Made by a program: the position numbers and the translations under genes. Of a stretch of DNA of 64,000 nucleotides, positions 1 to 7,510 are shown one piece after another. Numbering within the stretch: the first letter of the stretch is position 1; every line of letters starts with the position of its first letter. The notes under the pieces are model-generated. The model saw only the letters and a program-made list of their open reading frames with translations. It did no database searches and was not told the DNA's origin. Source of the stretch: Roseomonas mucosa (GTDB lineage Bacteria > Pseudomonadota > Alphaproteobacteria > Acetobacterales > Acetobacteraceae); contig CAMDWG010000002.1 of the NCBI GenBank assembly GCA_945878375.1, positions 124,001 to 188,000 of the forward strand, in the 5' to 3' direction.

Positions 1-2
1 AA

Positions 3-614
3 CTCGGCCCCGTGCTGGCCCGCGCGGGCGTGGTGCCGGCGGCCGATTACGCCGATGAGGATAGCCGGCGCCTGCGCTTCGAGACCAACCATCCGGGGCT
101 CGATGTGGTGCGCGTGCGGCCCTTCGATGTCGCGACCTTCGTCGCCCATGGCGCGGCGCAGATCGGCGTCTGCGGCGCGGATGTGTTGATGGAATTCGAC
201 TACGACCAGATCTACGCGCCGCTCGACCTCGGCATCGGGCGCTGCCGCGTCTCGGTCGCGGAACCGGTGGGGCTGGCGGGGCAGGATCTCGGCGCCGCGT
301 CCCGCATCACGGTGGCGACCAAGTATCCTTCCATCGCGCAGCGCCATTTCGCCCGGAAGGGCATGCAGGCGGAGGTGGTGCACCTGAACGGGGCGATGGA
401 ATTGGCGCCTTCGCTCGGCCTTGCGCGCGTGATCGTGGATCTGGTCCAGACCGGATCGACGCTGAAGGCGAATGGCCTGGTGGAGACGGAGGTGATCGCG
501 CAGGTGACCTCGCGCCTCATCGTGAACCGCACCGCGCTGAAGACCCGGCCGGAGGCGATCGCCGCCTGGATCGGCCGCTTCCGCGCCGCGCTGGCGGAGC
601 GTGACGCGCGATGA
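3..614 (+). CDS. hisG: ATP phosphoribosyltransferase, short form (5' end cut by window edge)
   Basis: HisG motifs GVCGADVLME, VATKYPSIAQRHF, IVDLVQTGSTLKANGL; reading frame is open to the window start; overlaps hisD. Confidence 0.93.
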   Translation, partial: LGPVLARAGVVPAADYADEDSRRLRFETNHPGLDVVRVRPFDVATFVAHGAAQIGVCGADVLMEFDYDQIYAPLDLGIGRCRVSVAEPVGLAGQDLGAASRITVATKYPSIAQRHFARKGMQAEVVHLNGAMELAPSLGLARVIVDLVQTGSTLKANGLVETEVIAQVTSRLIVNRTALKTRPEAIAAWIGRFRAALAERDAR

Positions 615-1915
615 GGCAGGACGGCATGACGTGGCTCGACACGCGCGAGGCGGGCTTCGAGGACGCCTTCCGCGCCCTGCTGGATGACGCGCGGGAAACG
701 ACGGCGAAGGTCGATGCCGCGGTCGCAGCCCTGATCGCGGAGGTTCGCGCCGGCGGTGATGCGGCGCTGATCGCCTGCACCGCCCGCTTCGACCGCTGGA
801 CGCCTGCGGATGCCGCATCGCTGCGCGTGACGGCGGCCGAGATCGATGCCGCCGTCGCCGCCATCCCCGCCGCGCGGCGTGACGCGCTGGCGCTGGCCGC
901 AAGGCGGATCGAGGCCTTCCACCGTGCGCAGATGCCGCGCGACGTGGAATTGGTGGAGCCGGGGCTGCGAACGGGGATGCGCTGGGGCGCGCTGGATGCG
1001 GTCGGGCTCTATGTGCCGGGCGGCAAGGCGTCCTACCCGTCCTCGGTCCTTATGAATGCGCTGCCGGCGCGCGTCGCGGGGGTGGGGCGCATCGCGATGT
1101 GCGTGCCCACACCGGATGGCGTGCTGAACCCGCTGGTGCTGGCCGCCGCGCGGCTGGCGGGCGTGACGGAGGTGTTTCGCATCGGCGGCGCGCAGGCGGT
1201 GGCCGCCATGGCCTGGGGCACCGCCAGCATCGCGCCTGTGGATCGCATCGTCGGCCCGGGGAATGCCTATGTGGCGGAGGCGAAGCGGCAGGTCTTCGGC
1301 CGGACGGGGATCGATTCCATCGCCGGCCCGTCCGAGGTGGTGGTGATCGCCGATGCGGCGAACGACCCGCGCCACATCGCGCTCGACCTGCTGGCCCAGG
1401 CCGAGCATGACGAGGCCGCGCAATCGATCCTCATCACCGACGACGCGGCCTTCGCCCGCCGCGTGGCCGTGGCCGTGGCCGTGGAGTTGCAAACCCTGCC
1501 GCGCGCCGCCATCGCCGCAGCCTCCTGGGCCGCGCATGGCGCGGTGGTGGTGGTGCGCGACTGGGCGGAGGCGGCGGAACTGACCAATCGCCTCGCGCCC
1601 GAGCATCTCCAGATCATGGTGGAGGACCACCGCGCGCTGTTCGCGAAAATCCGCCACGCGGGCGCGGCCTTCCTCGGCCGCTGGTGCCCGGAGGCGGTGG
1701 GCGATTACGTCGCCGGCCCGAACCATGTGCTGCCCACCGGGCGCACGGCGCGCTTCGCCTCCGGCCTTTCCGTGTTCGACTTCCTGAAGCGCACCACCTG
1801 GGTCGAGGCGGAGCGCGACGGGCTGGCCGCCATCGGCCCGGCCGCGGTGACGCTGGCGGAAGCCGAGGGGCTGGACGCGCATGGGCTGAGCATCTCGGCG
1901 CGGCTGGCAGGCTGA
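611..1915 (+). CDS. hisD: Histidinol dehydrogenase
   Basis: GPGNAYVAEAKRQVFGRTGIDSIAGPSEVVVIAD, AEHDEAAQSILIT, GPNHVLPTGRTARFASGLSVFDFLKRTT. Confidence 0.97.
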   Translation: MRQDGMTWLDTREAGFEDAFRALLDDARETTAKVDAAVAALIAEVRAGGDAALIACTARFDRWTPADAASLRVTAAEIDAAVAAIPAARRDALALAARRIEAFHRAQMPRDVELVEPGLRTGMRWGALDAVGLYVPGGKASYPSSVLMNALPARVAGVGRIAMCVPTPDGVLNPLVLAAARLAGVTEVFRIGGAQAVAAMAWGTASIAPVDRIVGPGNAYVAEAKRQVFGRTGIDSIAGPSEVVVIADAANDPRHIALDLLAQAEHDEAAQSILITDDAAFARRVAVAVAVELQTLPRAAIAAASWAAHGAVVVVRDWAEAAELTNRLAPEHLQIMVEDHRALFAKIRHAGAAFLGRWCPEAVGDYVAGPNHVLPTGRTARFASGLSVFDFLKRTTWVEAERDGLAAIGPAAVTLAEAEGLDAHGLSISARLAG

Positions 1916-2080
1916 TGGGGCTGGCGGGGCAGGGGGGGGCGGCCCCCTTGTCTGGCCTGAATCCTTGACCCGCACCGCGTCGGCGCTCATGTTCCGGCGC
2001 GAATCCGAATATTGCGCTTGTCCGGACGTCCCTCTCCCCCCGGGGGGGACCGCCGGGCCGCGCCACCCAGAAGGAATCTC

Positions 2081-2299
2081 ATGTCGAAGGAAGACATGAT
2101 CGAGTTCAGCGGCCAGGTCGTTGAACTGCTGCCGAATGCGATGTTCCGCGTGAAGCTCGACAACGACCACATGGTGCTGGCGCATACCAGCGGGAAGATG
2201 CGGAAGAACCGTATCCGCGTTCTAGCCGGCGACCGGGTGAATGTTGAAATGACGCCCTACGACCTGACCAAGGGCCGGATCACGTTTAGATTTAAATGA
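2081..2299 (+). CDS. infA: Translation initiation factor IF-1
   Basis: [72 protein letters not shown]; start refined from the ORF track (2012). Confidence 0.97.
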   Translation: MSKEDMIEFSGQVVELLPNAMFRVKLDNDHMVLAHTSGKMRKNRIRVLAGDRVNVEMTPYDLTKGRITFRFK

Positions 2300-2300
2300 C

Positions 2301-2423
2301 CTCAGGCGCCGGCGCCCGCTCCGCGGGCTTGGCTTTCGCGCAGGCCACTGGCGCGCCTGGCGGCGCTGTTGGGTTGTGCGCGGCGCGCATTCGCGCGCTC
2401 GGCCCGCTGTGCGGGCCGCCAGC
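2301..2423 (+). repeat. Structured dispersed element, copy 1 (three stem-loops with conserved linkers)
   Basis: CTCAGGCGCCGGC-[GCCCGC TCC GCGGGC]-TTGGCTTTCGC ... [GCGCGC ATTC GCGCGC]-TC-[GGCCCGC TGT GCGGGCC]-GCCAGC; matches 33676-33813 with compensatory stem changes. Confidence 0.7.
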
Positions 2424-2447
2424 GCTCGTTCGGGGCGGGATCGAGTG

Positions 2448-3041
2448 ATGTCCCTGCAGCTTGCTGCGCTGCCCCTGGTCCTGGCCTCCGCCAGTCCGCG
2501 CCGCCTGGAACTTCTCGCCCGCATCGGCGTGGTGCCGGACCGGGTCAGCCCGGTCGATCTCGACGAGACGCCGCAGAAAGCTGAACTGCCGGCCAAGCTC
2601 GCCATCCGGCTGGCCCGCGCCAAGGCGGCGGCCGCGCATGCGATGGCCCCCGATGCGCTGGTGCTGGCCGCCGATACGGTGGTCGGCGTCGGGCGCCGCA
2701 TTCTCGGCAAGCCGTCGGATGAAGCGGAAGCGCGGCGCTTCCTCGGCCTGCTGTCGGGCCGCCGGCACCGGGTGATGACGGGCGTCTGCCTGATGCGCCC
2801 GGACGGCAAGGCGACCGAACGGCTCGTCACCACCATCCTCGCCTTCCAGCGCCTGACGGAGGCGCAGATCGACGCGCATATGGCCTCGGGCGAATGGCGC
2901 GGGGTGGCTGGCGGCTACCAGATCCAGAAACACGCCGAGGCCTGGGTGCGCTTCCTCTCGGGCAGCCATTCCAACGTCGTCGGCCTGCCGCTGTTCGAGA
3001 CGGCGCAATTGCTGAGGGGCGCGGGGTGGCTCAGGCCCTGA
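2448..3041 (+). CDS. maf: Maf-like nucleotide pyrophosphatase
   Basis: LPLVLASASPRRLELLARIG, ADTVVGVGRRILGKP, GGYQIQKHAEAWVRFLSGSHSNVVGLPLFET; start refined to ATG 2448. Confidence 0.94.
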   Translation: MSLQLAALPLVLASASPRRLELLARIGVVPDRVSPVDLDETPQKAELPAKLAIRLARAKAAAAHAMAPDALVLAADTVVGVGRRILGKPSDEAEARRFLGLLSGRRHRVMTGVCLMRPDGKATERLVTTILAFQRLTEAQIDAHMASGEWRGVAGGYQIQKHAEAWVRFLSGSHSNVVGLPLFETAQLLRGAGWLRP

Positions 3042-4159
3042 TCCGCGTCTCGGTCTCGCCCGGGGAAAGCCGGGTCGCGCTGCTGCGGGACGACCGCCTG
3101 CACGCTGCCGCCATCGAACGCCCCGCGCGGCCCGACGGGATTGGCGACCTGCATCGGGCGCGGGTCACCGCCCTCTCGAAGCCGATGAGCGGCGCCTTCC
3201 TGCTGCTCGCCGATGGCAGCACCGCCTTCCTGCCCGACAGCGAGGCCCCGGACCGCAAGGCGCTGCACGACGGCGCGATCCTGCCCATCCGCATCACCCG
3301 CGCCGGCCAGGGTGGCAAGGGCCCCCGCGCCAGCGCCCGTGTGACGGAGGCCGAGCGCGCCGCCGCCGCTGCTGGCTCTGGCGTGGCGCTGATCCGTCGC
3401 GGCCCCGATGCCGCGCTGCGCTTCGCGGCGCGCGAGCCCGCCGCCGAGATCGCCGCCGACAACCCCGCCGAGGCCGCGCGGCTGAAGCGCGCGCTCGGCG
3501 ACCGCGTGCGCCTGCTGCGTGAGCCCGCCTTCGACGACGATCTGGAAGCCGAATTCGACCTGCTGGCGGGGCACGATGTGCCGCTGCCCGGCGGCGGGCG
3601 GCTGACCATCCACCCGACCCCGGCGCTGACCGCGATCGATGTCGATGCGGGCGCGCATGCCGGCGGCGGCGATGCCGCGTCGCAGCTGCGCCTGAACCAT
3701 GCGGCGGTGGAGGAAGCCGCAAGGCAGATCCGGCTGCGGGAACTGGCCGGGGCTATCCTTCTGGATGTCGCGGGGATGCAAGCCAAGCGGCGAGAGGCGC
3801 TGTCCGCCCCGCTCGCCGCCGCGCTGGAGGCTGATCCGCTGAAGCCGCGCCTGCTGGGGCTGACGCGGCTCGGCCTGTTCGAGATCCAGCGGCCGCGAAT
3901 CCAGCCGCCGCTGCATGAGGTCCTGGGCGCGCCGCCCTCCGCCCTGACCCACGGCCTTGCCGCGTTGCGCCGCGCGGCGCGCGAAGCGGCTTCCGCGCCG
4001 GGCCGCGCGTTGGCGCTGCGCGCGAACCCGTCGGTGCTGGCGGCGCTGGAGGCCTTGCCCGGCGCGCTGGCGGAGATGACCGCCGTGGCGGGGCGCGCGT
4101 TGCGCCTGGTGCCGGATGCGGCGCTGCCACCGGGCCGCGAGCAGGTCGAGGAGGCATGA
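3026..4159 (+). CDS. Ribonuclease E/G family protein
   Basis: Divergent RNase E/G: GGGRLTIHPTPALTAIDVDAG, ILLDVAGMQ, LGLTRLGLFEIQRPR; GTG start at 3026 overlaps maf; sits between maf and yacG. Confidence 0.85.
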   Translation: MAQALIRVSVSPGESRVALLRDDRLHAAAIERPARPDGIGDLHRARVTALSKPMSGAFLLLADGSTAFLPDSEAPDRKALHDGAILPIRITRAGQGGKGPRASARVTEAERAAAAAGSGVALIRRGPDAALRFAAREPAAEIAADNPAEAARLKRALGDRVRLLREPAFDDDLEAEFDLLAGHDVPLPGGGRLTIHPTPALTAIDVDAGAHAGGGDAASQLRLNHAAVEEAARQIRLRELAGAILLDVAGMQAKRREALSAPLAAALEADPLKPRLLGLTRLGLFEIQRPRIQPPLHEVLGAPPSALTHGLAALRRAAREAASAPGRALALRANPSVLAALEALPGALAEMTAVAGRALRLVPDAALPPGREQVEEA

Positions 4160-4335
4160 TGACCGGACCGCACCGGATTCGCCGCTGCCCGATCTGCCGC
4201 AAAGGCCCGTTGCAGCCCGGCCAGCGCTTCTGTTCCGAACGCTGCGAGACCATCGATCTCGGCCGCTGGCTGACCGGCGCCTATGCCGTGCCGGCCGAAG
4301 ACGAACCCCCAGAAGACCCGGGTGGACAGGCCTGA
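4156..4335 (+). CDS. yacG: DNA gyrase inhibitor YacG
   Basis: 59-aa ORF below the track cutoff: CPICRKGP...QRFCSERCETIDLGRWLTGAYAVPAEDEPPED, YacG zinc-finger pattern C-x2-C...C-x3-C. Confidence 0.92.
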   Translation: MMTGPHRIRRCPICRKGPLQPGQRFCSERCETIDLGRWLTGAYAVPAEDEPPEDPGGQA

Positions 4336-4396
4336 GTCCATCCGCTATCACCCGCGCCTCTGCCGCGGTGCCCTGCCAAGGGGCGGCGCCGAGTGG

Positions 4397-4472
4397 GCCC
4401 AGGTAGCTCAGTTGGTAGAGCATGCGACTGAAAATCGCAGTGTCGCTGGTTCGATTCCGGCCCTGGGCACCA
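4397..4472 (+). tRNA. tRNA-Phe (anticodon GAA), CCA encoded
   Basis: Acceptor GCCCAGG/CCTGGGC, D arm AGCTCAGTTGGTAGAGC, anticodon loop CTGAAAA, T arm CTGGTTCGATTCCGG, then ACCA. Confidence 0.97.
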
Positions 4473-4703
4473 TTCCCTTGCCGCTTGCAATTCTTCCGAT
4501 CCGACGCCGGCGGAGAAGAACAACTCTCCCGACGGAGCGCTGGTGCGCGCGACCAGCGTTGGAAGCTCCGTGATCGGGCTGTCACTTGCTGTGGCGATGC
4601 CGACCCCCCCAAGACGGCCTTCCCCTTCCTGGTGCCGTGATGCGACGGCACGCCCGGCGGAGCATGGGCCAACTCAGGCGGATGGTCGTCCGGGGGGATG
4701 GCG

Positions 4704-5528
4704 TCAGGCCGCCGCTTTCCGCGGTGGGATGCTGTAGACCCCGCGCTGGTCCGGCACCGGCGCCAGGCGATCCGTCAGGCCGATCACCGTCTCGGCGGCG
4801 CCGAGATACAGCACGCCATTCGGCAGCAGGTGGCGCGCCAGCATCTCCAGCACGCGGGTCTTGGTGGGGGCGTCGAAATAGATCAGCACGTTGCGGCAGA
4901 AGATCACGTCGAAGCGGCCGAGCGCCGGGCCACCAGACAGCAGGTTGTGTTCCTCGAAGCGGACCATGGCGCGCAGCGCGGGGCGCAGCCGCCATCGCGC
5001 GCCGTCCTGCGTGAAATGCGTCACCAGCGCCCGTGCCGGCAGGCCGCGCTGCACCTCGAACTGGCTGAAGGACGCATCCTTCGCGCGTGCCAGCACATCG
5101 CCAGAGATGTCGGTGGCGAGGATCTCCAGCCGCTCCGCCGCGCCGGGGCCCAGCAACTCGGTCGCCAGCATCGCGACCGAATAGGCTTCCTGCCCGGTGG
5201 AACAGGCGGCGGACCAGATCCGTACGCGGTCCCCCGCCGGCTTCGCGGCGACGAGGCCCGGCAGGATCGCGCGCAGATGCTCGAAGGGGCGGCCATCGCG
5301 GAAGAAGCTGCTTTCGTGGGTCGTCAGTGCTTCCACCACCGCGCGTTCCAGCACCTCGCCCGGCAGGGCGCGCAGCTTCTGGCCCAGCGCGCCGAGCGAG
5401 CCGAGTGCGAAGCGCTGCAGCACCGGGCTGAGACGCGTTTCCAGCAGGTAGGATTTGTCCTCGGTCAGCACGATGCCGGCGCGCCGGCGGGCGAGCGCCG
5501 CGATCTCCGCGAAACCGGGCTGGGTCAT
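4704..5528 (-). CDS. cheR: Chemotaxis protein methyltransferase
   Basis: LTTHESSFFRDGRPFEHL, IWSAACSTGQEAYSVAML, FDVIFCRNVLIYFD; start overlaps the cheB stop. Confidence 0.95.
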   Translation of the reverse strand: MTQPGFAEIAALARRRAGIVLTEDKSYLLETRLSPVLQRFALGSLGALGQKLRALPGEVLERAVVEALTTHESSFFRDGRPFEHLRAILPGLVAAKPAGDRVRIWSAACSTGQEAYSVAMLATELLGPGAAERLEILATDISGDVLARAKDASFSQFEVQRGLPARALVTHFTQDGARWRLRPALRAMVRFEEHNLLSGGPALGRFDVIFCRNVLIYFDAPTKTRVLEMLARHLLPNGVLYLGAAETVIGLTDRLAPVPDQRGVYSIPPRKAAA

Positions 5529-6634
5529 GCGCTGCCCCCCGCGCAGGCCGCCAGCAGCCGGGCCGCGATCTGCTCCGGCGGGGCGAGCGCGGCGGCAAGG
5601 CCCGCCCGCGCCACCGCGCCCGGCATGCCCCATACGACCGAACTCGCCTCGTCCTGCGCCATCACAAGGCCGCCCGCGGCGACCAGCGCGCGGCAGCCGG
5701 CCAGCCCATCCTGGCCCATGCCGGTCAGGATCGCCGTCACCACCCGTCCGCCGCAGCAGGCCAGAAGGCTGCGGAGCAGCGGATCGACGGCGGGGCGGCA
5801 GTAATTCTCCGGCGCGCCATCCGACAGCTGCGCGACCATCCCGCTTCCGTCCCCGCGCACCAGAAGGTGCCGGTCCCCGGGCGCGAGGTAGAGGCGGCCG
5901 GGCAGGATCGCCTCCCCATCCTGCGCCTCGGTGCAGGGCAGGCGGCCCAGCCGGTTCAGATGGTCGGCAAGCAGCGCGGTGAAGCCGGCGGGCATGTGCT
6001 GCACCACCAGCACCGGCACGGGCGGCGGGCGCGTGATGGCGCCGACCAGCGCGGCCAGCGCCTGCGGCCCGCCGGTGGAACAGCCGATCGCGATGGCCAG
6101 CGGCCGCGCGGACAGGGCGGGCCGCCCGCGCTGCGGCGGTGCGCCAGGGAGCGGGCCATCCGGCGGGCCAGGGGACGGGGCTCCGCGCCCGCCGCCCCTG
6201 GCGCGGCGCATCCGCGCCCAGCCCGCGACCTTCGCGCGCAATTCCTCGCCGAAGCGCGGATCGGCCATGCCGCCCTGCGCGGCAGCCGGCTTCGGCACGT
6301 AGTCCACCGCGCCCGCGCGCAGCGCCTGCATCGTTGCCGCCGCGCCGCGCTGGGACAGCGCGCTGGCCACGATCACCTGCACGCTCGGCGCCGCGCGCAG
6401 GATCAGCGGCAGCGCCGTCAGCCCATCCATCACCGGCATCTCGAGGTCGAGCAGCACCACATCCGGCCGATCCGCCGCCGCCATCGCGCCGAGCGTGGCG
6501 ATGGCCTGGCGGCCATCCGGCGCCTGTGCCACCACCCGGATCGCCGGGTCCACCGCCAGCAGCCGCGCCAGCGCAGCGCGCGCGACGAGGCTGTCGTCGC
6601 ACAGCATCACGCGGATCGGGGTGGGCGCGGTCAC
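5525..6634 (-). CDS. cheB: Chemotaxis response regulator protein-glutamate methylesterase
   Basis: REC domain VVLLDLEMPVMDGL; CheB motifs IAIGCSTGGPQAL, VVQHMPAGFTALLADHLNR, LTGMGQDGLAG. Confidence 0.96.
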   Translation of the reverse strand: MTAPTPIRVMLCDDSLVARAALARLLAVDPAIRVVAQAPDGRQAIATLGAMAAADRPDVVLLDLEMPVMDGLTALPLILRAAPSVQVIVASALSQRGAAATMQALRAGAVDYVPKPAAAQGGMADPRFGEELRAKVAGWARMRRARGGGRGAPSPGPPDGPLPGAPPQRGRPALSARPLAIAIGCSTGGPQALAALVGAITRPPPVPVLVVQHMPAGFTALLADHLNRLGRLPCTEAQDGEAILPGRLYLAPGDRHLLVRGDGSGMVAQLSDGAPENYCRPAVDPLLRSLLACCGGRVVTAILTGMGQDGLAGCRALVAAGGLVMAQDEASSVVWGMPGAVARAGLAAALAPPEQIAARLLAACAGGSA

Positions 6635-7035
6635 GCGGCCTCCCGCAGCAGGCCCAGCTGTTGCAGCTTGCCGCCCAGGATCTCCGCGTCGAAGGGCTTC
6701 ATCACATATTCCTGCGCGCCGGCCTCCAGCGCCTGCAGGATCTTCTCCTGCGTGTTCTCCGTCGTGCAGAGCATCACCAGCGGCCTGTCCGCCCCATATT
6801 CGGCGCGTGCTGCCTGCAGGAATTCCATGCCGTCCATCACCGGCATGTTCCAATCCAGCAGGACGAGGTCGGGCAGCGCCGTGCGGCAGGCCTCCAGCGC
6901 CTGCTGGCCGTCCTCAGCCTCCCGCACCGCGAAGCCGAAGCCTTCCAGCAGGCGCCGCGCCGCCTTGCGGACCACGCGGCTGTCATCGACCACCAGGCAA
7001 TGCAGGCCCTGGCCGCCTTCGAGCCTGGGGATCAT
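6631..7035 (-). CDS. cheY: Chemotaxis response regulator CheY
   Basis: CLVVDDSRVVRK, DLVLLDWNMPVMDGMEFL, EYVMKPFD; overlaps cheB and cheW. Confidence 0.93.
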   Translation of the reverse strand: MIPRLEGGQGLHCLVVDDSRVVRKAARRLLEGFGFAVREAEDGQQALEACRTALPDLVLLDWNMPVMDGMEFLQAARAEYGADRPLVMLCTTENTQEKILQALEAGAQEYVMKPFDAEILGGKLQQLGLLREAA

Positions 7036-7496
7036 CGGTTCCCGCCGATCGCCAGCACGCGATCCACATCGAGCAGGATCAGCAATTCCCCATCCCGCCG
7101 ATGCACCCCGCGCGAGACCTCGCGCCACAGCGGGTCGAGCGTCGGCGGGTTCGCGTCGCGCTCGGTGGCCGGCAGCGGCACGACATCGCCGACCGCATCG
7201 GCCAGCATCGCATAGAGATCCCCGCCATGCTCGACGACGACGCTCATCGGCTGCGCGCCCGCCGGCCGCCCCGGCAGGCCGAGACGGCGGCGGAGATCGA
7301 CCGCCGTGACGATGCGGCCGCGCAGGTTCATCGCGCCCTCGATCTCCGCCGGCGCGAGCGGGATCGGCGTGATGGATTGCGTGCCGAGCACGTCGCGCAC
7401 GGCCAGTACCGGCACGCCGCAGGCCTGCCCGCCGACGGTGATGGTCAGCACCAGGTCGGCTTCCGCCGTGCCAGTCTGGATGGATTGGCTTCGCAT
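7032..7496 (-). CDS. cheW: Chemotaxis adaptor protein CheW
   Basis: VPVLAVRDVLGTQSITPIPLAPAEIEGAMNLRGRIVTAVDLRRRLG. Confidence 0.93.
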   Translation of the reverse strand: MRSQSIQTGTAEADLVLTITVGGQACGVPVLAVRDVLGTQSITPIPLAPAEIEGAMNLRGRIVTAVDLRRRLGLPGRPAGAQPMSVVVEHGGDLYAMLADAVGDVVPLPATERDANPPTLDPLWREVSRGVHRRDGELLILLDVDRVLAIGGNR

Positions 7497-7510
7497 GCCG
7501 CCTTCTCCCG

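Noticed and set aside
212-2185. 657-aa minus-strand ORF opposite hisG-hisD
   Set aside because: Antisense to conserved his genes and infA; compositional artefact.
4397-4472. tRNA-Phe or tRNA-Leu as an integration site for a mobile element
   Set aside because: No integrase and no direct repeat of the tRNA 3' end seen downstream; flanking genes are core functions.
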